NCBI GenBank assembly: GCA_024280335.1 | Contig: JAJRQI010000071.1 | Span: 33,003-97,002 of the forward strand | Direction of reading: 5' to 3' | Source: Deltaproteobacteria bacterium | Lineage (GTDB): Bacteria; Desulfobacterota; Desulfuromonadia; Desulfuromonadales; Geopsychrobacteraceae | DNA: 64,000 nt | Shown: piece after piece, positions 9,103 to 15,677 of the stretch | How the letters are laid out: each line of letters begins with the position of its first letter | Position numbering within the stretch: position 1 is the first letter of the stretch | The notes under the pieces: model-generated | The model's input: the letters and a program-made list of their open reading frames with translations, nothing else | Told to the model about the DNA's origin: nothing | Database searches by the model: none | Translations under genes and position numbers: made by a program

Positions 9103-9393
9103 ATGTTGTCAGCAAAAAACGGCAAGGCATTCAGCGGTTTTTATGATGCGGTCCGGGACGAATCGCTTCTCGATCGAAAAACCACCATTTTGATCGGCCT
9201 GGCGGCCGCGCTGACCTCCGGTTGTGCGCCTTGACTGGAACATTACCTTGGCGTCGCCAGGGTCGAAGGGATCAGTGATGAAGAGATCGGTGCCGTGCAG
9301 GGTTTATGTATGGCGGTCTCTGCCGGGCGGGTCAACGCCCAATTGAAAGATGTGGAAAAGAAATTGCGTAAAGAACGGGACGAAAAGGCTTAG
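9103..9393 (+). CDS. AhpD-like (carboxymuconolactone decarboxylase family) selenoprotein, in-frame TGA read as Sec
   Basis: A frame of 97 codons (96 residues) interrupted only by TGA at 9232-9234. Reading TGA as selenocysteine gives the family's redox motif as C41-A-P-U44 in the context LTSGCAPULEHYLGVAR, where relatives have CxxC followed by a similar helix (EHH/EHY). Both sides of the TGA are family-like: ILIGLAAAL before it and EGISDEEIGAV after it. GGGAGG lies seven bases before the ATG. A hairpin directly after the TGA fits a bacterial SECIS. The product would be a small thiol/selenol peroxidase or disulfide reductase. It is immediately followed by hslO (3-base gap), another redox-linked protein. 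Ordinary gene finders will miss or truncate it. Confidence 0.8.
9245..9263 (+). promoter_or_regulatory. Predicted SECIS hairpin
   Basis: ACCTTGG (9245-9251) pairs with CCAGGGT (9257-9263) with one G-U pair, and C9252 can pair with G9256 leaving a three-base GUC loop. The apical loop begins about 17-18 bases after the UGA at 9232-9234, within the spacing known for bacterial SECIS elements, and the loop contains a G and U as SelB-bound loops do. Seen directly; function is inferred. Confidence 0.65.
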
Positions 9394-9395
9394 AG

Positions 9396-10277
9396 ATGGG
9401 ATTGAAGATGCAGGATCATTTGGTTCGGGTGGTCAGCCCGGATGGTTTGCTGCGCGGTGTCGCAGCGGTGACTACCGGACTGGTCAAGGATATTTGTCAA
9501 AAACAGCAGACCGATCTGACCGCTACGGTTGCTCTCGGCCGCCTGTTGACCGGTGGCGCTTTAATGGGTTGCCTGCTCAAAGGGCCGCAGCGTTTGGCAC
9601 TGATGGTTGAGGGGAACGGCCCGCTCGGCAAGTTGAGCGTCGAAACGGATGCCGCCGGGCGGGTACGGGGTTCGATCCGCAATCCGTTGGCCGGGTTGCC
9701 ACCGAAAGAAGATCGCTTCGATGTCGCCGGGGCGATCGGTAAGGCGGGATTTCTACACGTCTGGAAGGATCTCGGCCTGAAGGCACCCTATCAGAGTATG
9801 GTGCAGCTGCAGAGCAGTGAAATCGCCGAAGACCTGGCCTGGTATCTGACCAGCTCTGAGCAGATCCCCTCAAGTGTTGCCCTGGGTGTTGAGCTCGACA
9901 GCGAGGGGCAGGTCGCTGCCGCCGGCGGCTTGCTGGTGCAGTCGCTGCCGCCGGGGGATGAGCAGCGGGTCGACTTGCTGGTAGAGCGTCTGCAGCAGTT
10001 GCCGCCGATCACCAGCTTGCTGCGTCAGGGACTGACACCGGCAGAGATTCTCGGCCGACTGTTCGGCGAGCTGGATTTTCGCGTGCAGGCTGAGGTTCCG
10101 CTGTACTTTCACTGTCCCTGCAACCAGCAGCAGATCGAACGGATGCTGGTCAGCCTGGGGGATGACGAACTGCAGGCGCTTGCCGCTGAACAGCAACCGG
10201 TAGAGGTGACCTGCGAATACTGCCGCAAGAGTTATCACTTTGCGCGGGAAGAGTTGTTGGTGCTTATGGGTAGCTAG
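9396..10277 (+). CDS. hslO: Redox-regulated chaperone Hsp33
   Basis: 293 residues. The N-terminal domain matches Hsp33 (LVRVVSPDGLLRGVAAVTTGLV, ALGRLLTGGALMGCLLKG, MVEGNGPLGKLSVETDA), and the C-terminus carries the redox zinc centre as CPC (HCPCNQQQIERML) and CEYC. Zinc loss and disulfide formation on oxidative stress activate its holdase function in the cytoplasm. AAGG precedes the ATG at 9396 by seven bases. Placed three bases after the AhpD-like selenoprotein, it suggests a two-gene oxidative-stress unit. Confidence 0.96.
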   Translation: MGLKMQDHLVRVVSPDGLLRGVAAVTTGLVKDICQKQQTDLTATVALGRLLTGGALMGCLLKGPQRLALMVEGNGPLGKLSVETDAAGRVRGSIRNPLAGLPPKEDRFDVAGAIGKAGFLHVWKDLGLKAPYQSMVQLQSSEIAEDLAWYLTSSEQIPSSVALGVELDSEGQVAAAGGLLVQSLPPGDEQRVDLLVERLQQLPPITSLLRQGLTPAEILGRLFGELDFRVQAEVPLYFHCPCNQQQIERMLVSLGDDELQALAAEQQPVEVTCEYCRKSYHFAREELLVLMGS

Positions 10278-10293
10278 AAGGCTGCCGATTCCG

Positions 10294-10322
10294 AAACTGT
10301 GCTTTTGGTTACAGTTTTTATG
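10294..10322 (+). terminator. Weak rho-independent terminator after hslO
   Basis: AAACTGT (10294-10300) pairs with ACAGTTT (10311-10317) across a 10-base loop and runs into TTTTT. A second inverted repeat AACAGCT/AGCTGTT follows at 10329-10354. A short AT-rich stem makes this a modest prediction. Confidence 0.45.
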
Positions 10323-10408
10323 AACGGCAAACAGCTGATCAGCAGCGAGCTGTTCTTGAGTTGAGAACTCGGAAAAAACAAAAAACATCGACTTCTTCAA
10401 TCATTAGA

Positions 10409-10429
10409 AAATCAAACGTCGTTTGATTT
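10409..10429. promoter_or_regulatory. 21-base palindrome, possible operator
   Basis: AAATCAAACG (10409-10418) and CGTTTGATTT (10420-10429) are exact reverse complements around a single T. The size and symmetry fit a dimeric repressor site such as those of TetR-type regulators. It lies about 145-165 bases upstream of the predicted -35 box, so its relation to nuo is unproven. Confidence 0.4.
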
Positions 10430-10550
10430 GAAACCGAACTTCATCGCTGCTATTTTATATAGCAAAACAGGCATTCATCGATTTATCAAAAAGCCAGAAA
10501 AGTGAAGTAATTACGTCATAAATTGCAGCTATTCGACGACCTCTGATTGC

Positions 10551-10566
10551 ATACAGTATACTGTAT
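10551..10566. promoter_or_regulatory. Perfect 16-base palindrome upstream of nuo promoter, probable operator
   Basis: ATACAGTATACTGTAT is its own reverse complement. It ends seven bases before the predicted -35 TTGACA at 10574. GntR-type regulators often bind such TATAC-centred palindromes, but no candidate regulator gene is next to it. It is the most likely control site for the nuo operon in this window. Confidence 0.5.
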
Positions 10567-10573
10567 TTTTTCC

Positions 10574-10602
10574 TTGACATGTTTAGGGGATTATCCTAAT
10601 TT
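10574..10602 (+). promoter_or_regulatory. Predicted sigma70-type promoter of nuo operon
   Basis: TTGACA at 10574-10579, 17-base spacer, TAATTT at 10597-10602. The -35 is a perfect consensus, the -10 is weak. It lies about 80 bases before the nuoA start at 10681. Confidence 0.5.
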
Positions 10603-10680
10603 CCGACACGCTGTCGCGCAATCAATATCTTTGCGTCAGCCGTTGACGGTCCAATTTCTTCGATGGAAGGAGCGGGTTTT

Positions 10681-11040
10681 ATGCTGGAAAATTATTTGCC
10701 GGTTATGGTTCTGATCGGCATCGCATTCGCATTTGCAATCGGTTCGGTGGTGATGTCGCGACTGATCGGGCAGAAGAAGCCGAGCGCGGTCAAGTTGGCG
10801 CCTTATGAGTGCGGGATGCCGCTGCTCAGCTCCGTGCAAGAGCGGTTCTCCATCAAGTTTTACATCGTTGCGATGCTCTTTATCCTGTTTGATATTGAAG
10901 CGGTGTTTCTCTATCCCTGGGCGATTATGTTCAAGCGCTTGGGGATTTTTGGTTTCATTGAAATGGGTGTCTTTATTGTCATCCTGCTGGTCGGTTTTAT
11001 CTATGTGTGGAAAAAAGGAGCTCTGGAATGGGAGGAGTAG
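10681..11040 (+). CDS. nuoA: NADH-quinone oxidoreductase subunit A
   Basis: 119 residues, three membrane spans, with the family marker [10 protein letters not shown] and [12 protein letters not shown]. The start at 10681 is chosen because GGAAGGAG lies eight bases upstream. NuoA is a membrane-arm subunit at the quinone-site interface of complex I. First gene of a complete A-N operon; its 3' end overlaps nuoB by 13 bases. Confidence 0.97.
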   Translation: MLENYLPVMVLIGIAFAFAIGSVVMSRLIGQKKPSAVKLAPYECGMPLLSSVQERFSIKFYIVAMLFILFDIEAVFLYPWAIMFKRLGIFGFIEMGVFIVILLVGFIYVWKKGALEWEE

Positions 11041-11561
11041 ACCAAACCAAGACCCTCGGCAACGGGTTTGTTACCACCAGCCTTGACAAGTTGGTCAACT
11101 GGTCAAGGGCAAGTTCTTTGTGGCCGATGACCTTCGGGCTGGCCTGCTGCGCGATCGAAATGATGGCGACCGGTGCGGCTCGTTTTGACCTCGACCGTAT
11201 GGGTGTTCTGTTTCGTGCTTCGCCCCGTCAGGCCGACGTTATCATTATTGCCGGAACCGTTACCAAGAAGATGCTGCCGGTCATCCAGACGGTTTACGAG
11301 CAGATGCCGGAGCCGCGCTACGTTATCGCCATGGGCGCCTGTGCTTCTTCGGGCGGCGTGTTCGATACCTACAGTGTTGTGCAGGGGATTGATGAGTACC
11401 TGCCGGTTGATGTCTACATCCCCGGCTGTCCGCCCCGCCCGGAAGGTCTTCTTTATGGCTTGATGAAGCTGCAAGAGAAGATTAAGGCAGAAAGAAATAC
11501 CTTTGGTGCCGCTATCGGTGTCGGTGACGTGGTCCAGCCGACCATGGCCTCCAGCGTTTAG
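11028..11561 (+). CDS. nuoB: NADH-quinone oxidoreductase subunit B
   Basis: 177 residues. The tandem cysteines in [10 protein letters not shown] plus those in MGACASSGG and [12 protein letters not shown] are the ligands of cluster N2, the final iron-sulfur cluster before quinone. The ATG at 11028 follows GGAG; an upstream in-frame ATG at 11007 is less likely. It overlaps nuoA and is followed 15 bases later by nuoC. Confidence 0.97.
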   Translation: MGGVDQTKTLGNGFVTTSLDKLVNWSRASSLWPMTFGLACCAIEMMATGAARFDLDRMGVLFRASPRQADVIIIAGTVTKKMLPVIQTVYEQMPEPRYVIAMGACASSGGVFDTYSVVQGIDEYLPVDVYIPGCPPRPEGLLYGLMKLQEKIKAERNTFGAAIGVGDVVQPTMASSV

Positions 11562-11576
11562 GACAGGGACAAAACA

Positions 11577-12059
11577 ATGAGCGATCAAGCAATTGTTGAA
11601 AAGCTGAAAGCAAAGTTTTCCGCGGCTGTGCTGGAGGTTGTCGAGTACCGTGGTGAAACCACCGTGACGATGGCCAAGGAGCCGATCGTCGAGATCTGCA
11701 TCTTCATGCGTGATGAATGTGGTTACAACCTGCTGACCGACCTCTGTGGTGTCGACTACCTCGGCAAGACGCCTCGCTTTATGGTGGTCTATAACCTCTA
11801 CAACATCGCAACCAAGCAGCGCCTGCGGATCAAGGTGCCGGTTGAAGAGCAGGATGCCACGGTTGATACCGTCAGTACTGTCTGGGGAACCGCCAACTGG
11901 CATGAACGTGAATGCTGGGATTTACTGGGGATCAGCTTCAACGGTCATCCCGACCTGCGCCGCATCCTGATGCCTGCCGACTGGGAAGGCTACCCGTTGC
12001 GTAAGGATTATCCTCTGCAGGGTCCTGACCGTGAGCCCTATCAGGGTCGTCTTTCCTGA
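11577..12059 (+). CDS. nuoC: NADH-quinone oxidoreductase subunit C
   Basis: 160 residues, matching the 30-kDa subunit (LTDLCGVDYLG, VWGTANWHERECWDLLGISFNGHPDLRRILMP, YPLRKDYPL). It is a separate gene from nuoD rather than the NuoCD fusion found in enterobacteria. It forms part of the connecting module of complex I. Confidence 0.97.
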   Translation: MSDQAIVEKLKAKFSAAVLEVVEYRGETTVTMAKEPIVEICIFMRDECGYNLLTDLCGVDYLGKTPRFMVVYNLYNIATKQRLRIKVPVEEQDATVDTVSTVWGTANWHERECWDLLGISFNGHPDLRRILMPADWEGYPLRKDYPLQGPDREPYQGRLS

Positions 12060-12098
12060 TTGACGCGATAACAATTCCTTCACTGGACGAGGCATAAC

Positions 12099-13280
12099 AT
12101 GGCAGTTAAATCCGAAACAATGACCATCAATATGGGACCCCAGCACCCGTCTACGCACGGTGTGCTGCAGCTGATCCTGGAGCTTGATGGTGAGATTGTC
12201 AGAAAGGCAACCCCGCATATCGGTTTCCTGCATCGTGGCACCGAAAAGCTTTCGGAATACCGGACCTACCATCAGATCATTCCGTTGACCGACCGGCTCG
12301 ATTACCTGGCGCCGATGAGCAACAATCTCGGTTACGTGCTAGCGGTCGAAAAGCTGCTCGGTATTACCGATCAGATTCCCGAGCGTGCCGAGCAGATCCG
12401 CGTTCTCCTGACCGAGCTGACCCGCCTCAAGAGCCATCTGGTCTGGTTGGCCTGTCACGCGCTTGATATCGGTGCGATGACGGTTTTTCTCTACTGTTTC
12501 CGTGAGCGGGAAGAGATTACCGATATTTATGAAAAGGTTTCCGGCGCCCGGATGACCAGCAACTATTTCCGCGTCGGCGGTCTTTCTGAAGACCTGCCGG
12601 ACGGCCTGGAGCAGGAGATCCGTGCCTTTGCCGAATCGATGCCCGGCCATGTCGAGACCTACGAAGGTTTGCTGACCGGCAACAAAATCTGGCAGCTGCG
12701 GACCCAGGGTGTCGGTCATATCAGTGCTGAGGCGGCGATCGATATCGGTATTACCGGTCCGGCATTGCGCGCTTCCGGTGTTGACTGGGATCTGCGTCGC
12801 GACAATCCTTACTCCGGCTACGAAAATTATGATTTCGAAGTTCCCGTCCGGCAAGAGGGTGATACCTTTGCCCGTTACAAGTGCCGTCTCGACGAGATGA
12901 TTCAGTCCAGCCGGATTATCCTGCAGGCACTCGATAAGTTGAAGCCCGGCCCGATTCTGGCCGACTGCCCGAAGGTCTGTCTGCCGCCGAAAAAGGATGT
13001 CGTCAATACCATCGAAGGGTTGATCCATCATTTCAAGATTGTCACCGAAGGGTTTTCGCCGGAACCGGGCGAGATCTACCAGGGGATTGAAGCGCCCAAG
13101 GGTGAGCTTGGCTACTATCTGGTCTCTGACGGCTCGCCGATGCCGGTGAGGATGAAGATTCGTCCGCCATCCTTTGTCAATCTGCAGGGTCTGCCGCAGA
13201 TGGTAGAAGGGAAACTGCTGGCTGACGTTATTGCTGTTATCGGTACGCTCGATATCGTTCTCGGTGAAATCGACCGTTAA
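12099..13280 (+). CDS. nuoD: NADH-quinone oxidoreductase subunit D
   Basis: 393 residues, the 49-kDa subunit related to NiFe-hydrogenase large chains. Seen: MGPQHPSTHGVLQL (quinone-site HPSTHG), PHIGFLHRGTEKL, and the C-terminal LGEIDR end. The hydrogenase metal-binding cysteines are absent, as expected. It builds the quinone pocket together with NuoB. Confidence 0.97.
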   Translation: MAVKSETMTINMGPQHPSTHGVLQLILELDGEIVRKATPHIGFLHRGTEKLSEYRTYHQIIPLTDRLDYLAPMSNNLGYVLAVEKLLGITDQIPERAEQIRVLLTELTRLKSHLVWLACHALDIGAMTVFLYCFREREEITDIYEKVSGARMTSNYFRVGGLSEDLPDGLEQEIRAFAESMPGHVETYEGLLTGNKIWQLRTQGVGHISAEAAIDIGITGPALRASGVDWDLRRDNPYSGYENYDFEVPVRQEGDTFARYKCRLDEMIQSSRIILQALDKLKPGPILADCPKVCLPPKKDVVNTIEGLIHHFKIVTEGFSPEPGEIYQGIEAPKGELGYYLVSDGSPMPVRMKIRPPSFVNLQGLPQMVEGKLLADVIAVIGTLDIVLGEIDR

Positions 13281-13313
13281 TGCTCAAGTAAGTGATGGGA
13301 TAAAGAGGACATC

Positions 13314-13823
13314 ATGACGGAAACCGCAGAGCAGGTAGAAGAAACGGCTGTCGAGGAAGAGATCGACCTGACAGCTGCCAATAAAATACTGGATAAATAC
13401 CAGGACATGCACGGTGCGTTGATGCCGGTGTTGCAGGCGATTCAGGAGGAGTACGGCTATATTCCTGAACCGACCGTATTCTTGGTCGCTGAACGGCTGA
13501 ATGTCTATTCCAGTCAAATCTACGGGGTGTTGACGTTTTACGCCCAGTTCCATTTAAAACCACGTGGTAAGTACATTATTCGTGTCTGTATGGGAACGGC
13601 CTGCCATGTCAAAGGGGCTGGTCGGATCGGTGATACCGTCAAGGAACGACTCGGTATCGGTCACGCAGAAACCACTGAAGACCTTTTGTTTACGGCTGAA
13701 TATGTAGCCTGTATCGGTGCCTGCGGCATGGCCCCGGTCATCATGGTTAATGACGCGACCTACGGAAGCATCACCGTTCAGAAGACGGACGAGGTCATCG
13801 AAAAATACAAGGCAATTGGCTGA
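13314..13823 (+). CDS. nuoE: NADH-quinone oxidoreductase subunit E (24 kDa)
   Basis: 169 residues with a thioredoxin-like [2Fe-2S] domain; the four ligands are seen in VCMGTACH and CIGACGMAP. An acidic N-terminal tail of about 20 residues precedes the helical domain. It works with NuoF and NuoG in the NADH-oxidising module. 33 bases after nuoD. Confidence 0.96.
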   Translation: MTETAEQVEETAVEEEIDLTAANKILDKYQDMHGALMPVLQAIQEEYGYIPEPTVFLVAERLNVYSSQIYGVLTFYAQFHLKPRGKYIIRVCMGTACHVKGAGRIGDTVKERLGIGHAETTEDLLFTAEYVACIGACGMAPVIMVNDATYGSITVQKTDEVIEKYKAIG

Positions 13824-13859
13824 TTTTGCCACACCCGTACCAGGCATCGAGGATGGTTT

Positions 13860-15641
13860 ATGGCCGAAAGTGCTGAAAAGCTAAAAATTCTGATCTGTAC
13901 AGGAACTGGCGGACTGGCCTCGGGGGCAGGGGATGTTTCTGCCGCCTTTGAGAGCGAATTCGTAAAACAGGGCGTCGAAGCCAGCGTCGGCAAGCGCTGT
14001 GAAGTCATCGGCACCGGTTGTCGCGGACTCTGTGCCAATGACGTGCTGGTCGACGTTTGCGTTCCCGGTCAGGATCCCGTGACTTATGATTTTGTGACTC
14101 CGGAACTGGTTCCGCAGATCGTCCAGGAACATATCCTCGGTGATGGGCCGATCGCGAAAAAGGTCGCCGGACCCTATTATGGAAAGTTTCTGGAAAAGCA
14201 GCAGCGGATCATCTTTTCCCGTTGCGGGACCGTTGATGCCGAATCTCTGGATGATTTCATTGCCCACGAGGGATTCAAGGGGATCAAGACGGCGGTCGGC
14301 ATGACCCAGGACGAGGTCATCGCCGAAGTGAAAAAGTCTGGCCTGCGCGGCCGTGGTGGCGGTGGCTTCCCGACCGGACTCAAGTGGTCTTTTGCCAAAG
14401 GTTCTCCGGGAGATCATAAATATCTGATCTGCAACGCTGATGAGGGTGATCCAGGCGCATTTATGGATCGCTCGATTCTCGAAGGCGATCCCTACGGCTT
14501 GATCGAAGGTCTGATGATCGGCGCCTATGCCATCGGCTGCAAGTTTGCCTATGTTTATGTTCGCGCTGAGTACCCGCTGGCGATCAAACGCCTGCAGATG
14601 GCGATCGATACCTGTTACGAAAAAGGTATCCTCGGCAAGGACTGCATGGGGTTCGGATTTGATCTCGATATGCGCATCAAGGCCGGTGCCGGTGCCTTTG
14701 TCTGCGGCGAGGAGACGGCACTGATGGCCTCGATCGAAGGTCATCGCGGTATGTCCCGCCCCCGCCCGCCGTTCCCGGCGGTGCGTGGTCTCTGGGGCAA
14801 GCCGACCAACATCAACAACGTTGAGACCTTCGCCAACGTCGCTTATATCTTTTATAACGGCGCTGATTGGTACAACTCCATCGGCACCGAAGGGACCAAG
14901 GGAACCAAGATCTTTGCGCTGACCGGCAAGGTCAAGCACACCGGTCTGGTGGAGGTTCCCGCCGGTACGACGATCAAAGAAGTCATTTACGATGTCTGCG
15001 GCGGAATCGAAAACAACCGTAAGTTCAAGGCGGTTCAGGCCGGTGGTCCTTCGGGGGGGTGTTTGCCCGCCGATGCGATCGAGACCGAGGTCGATTACGA
15101 TTCGCTGATCAAGGCCGGGGCGATGATGGGTTCCGGTGGCTTGGTAGTGATGGACGAAACCACCTGCATGGTCGATATCGCGCGTTTTTTCCTGAACTTT
15201 ACCCGGGTCGAGTCCTGCGGAAAGTGTATTCCCTGCCGCATCGGGCTGAAGATCATGCTCGAAATCCTGGAGCGGATCACCGAGGGGAAGGGGCGCGAAG
15301 GCGATATCGAAATGCTCCAAGATATGGCCTATGACATCAAGAAGAGCTCGCTCTGCGGACTTGGCCAGACCGCGCCGAATCCGGTACTTTCGACGATTCG
15401 TTACTTCCGTCATGAGTATGAGACCCACATCAAGAGCGGTGAGTGCCCTTCACACTCCTGTAAGCCGTTGCTGCATTTTCGCGTCATTGAAGATAAATGC
15501 AAGAAGTGTGGAATCTGCCCGCGGGTCTGCCCGGTAGATGCAATCGAATGGGAAAAAGGCAAGGTGGCTTATATCGATCTCGAGAAGTGTACCAAGTGTA
15601 CCTCTTGTTACGACGCCTGCCGCTTCATGGCTATTGATTAG
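13860..15641 (+). CDS. nuoF: NADH-quinone oxidoreductase subunit F with N-terminal thioredoxin-like and C-terminal 2[4Fe-4S] domains
   Basis: 593 residues, much longer than the 420-450 of E. coli NuoF. Order: a thioredoxin-like [2Fe-2S]-type region (1-110), the NADH/FMN core (SGLRGRGGGGFPTGLKW, CNADEGDPGAFMDR), cluster N3 ligands (ESCGKCIPCR, SLCGLGQ), then an added ferredoxin domain (CKKCGICPRVCP, CTKCTSCYDAC). This layout is like HydB/NfnB-type and Geobacter-type NuoF. The N-terminal motif reads CTGTGGLASG where relatives usually have a second Cys, so that cluster may be missing or altered. The extra ferredoxin domain hints at alternative electron input. Confidence 0.95.
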   Translation: MAESAEKLKILICTGTGGLASGAGDVSAAFESEFVKQGVEASVGKRCEVIGTGCRGLCANDVLVDVCVPGQDPVTYDFVTPELVPQIVQEHILGDGPIAKKVAGPYYGKFLEKQQRIIFSRCGTVDAESLDDFIAHEGFKGIKTAVGMTQDEVIAEVKKSGLRGRGGGGFPTGLKWSFAKGSPGDHKYLICNADEGDPGAFMDRSILEGDPYGLIEGLMIGAYAIGCKFAYVYVRAEYPLAIKRLQMAIDTCYEKGILGKDCMGFGFDLDMRIKAGAGAFVCGEETALMASIEGHRGMSRPRPPFPAVRGLWGKPTNINNVETFANVAYIFYNGADWYNSIGTEGTKGTKIFALTGKVKHTGLVEVPAGTTIKEVIYDVCGGIENNRKFKAVQAGGPSGGCLPADAIETEVDYDSLIKAGAMMGSGGLVVMDETTCMVDIARFFLNFTRVESCGKCIPCRIGLKIMLEILERITEGKGREGDIEMLQDMAYDIKKSSLCGLGQTAPNPVLSTIRYFRHEYETHIKSGECPSHSCKPLLHFRVIEDKCKKCGICPRVCPVDAIEWEKGKVAYIDLEKCTKCTSCYDACRFMAID

Positions 15642-15677
15642 TCGCACTTACTGTCTTTGAGTTGATACGAGGTTGAG

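Larger units (their letters stand above)
10278..10680 (+). promoter_or_regulatory. AT-rich control region upstream of nuoA
   Basis: About 400 bases without a gene. It is visibly AT-richer than its surroundings and contains a terminator-like hairpin, AACAGCT/AGCTGTT (10329-10354), GAGTT/AACTC (10358-10370), a 21-base palindrome (10409-10429), GCTAT/ATAGC (10449-10463), a perfect 16-base palindrome (10551-10566), a promoter (10574-10602) and the nuoA ribosome site GGAAGGAG. No coding frame with family-like content was seen. Confidence 0.7.

Noticed and set aside
9350..9610. 86-codon plus frame overlapping the selenoprotein and hslO
   Set aside because: Different frame from both real genes, arginine- and glycine-rich, no motif.
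13881..15428. 515-codon minus-strand frame opposite nuoF
   Set aside because: It is a GC-driven shadow of nuoF with no family-like motif; nuoF itself is fully supported by its Fe-S and NADH motifs.
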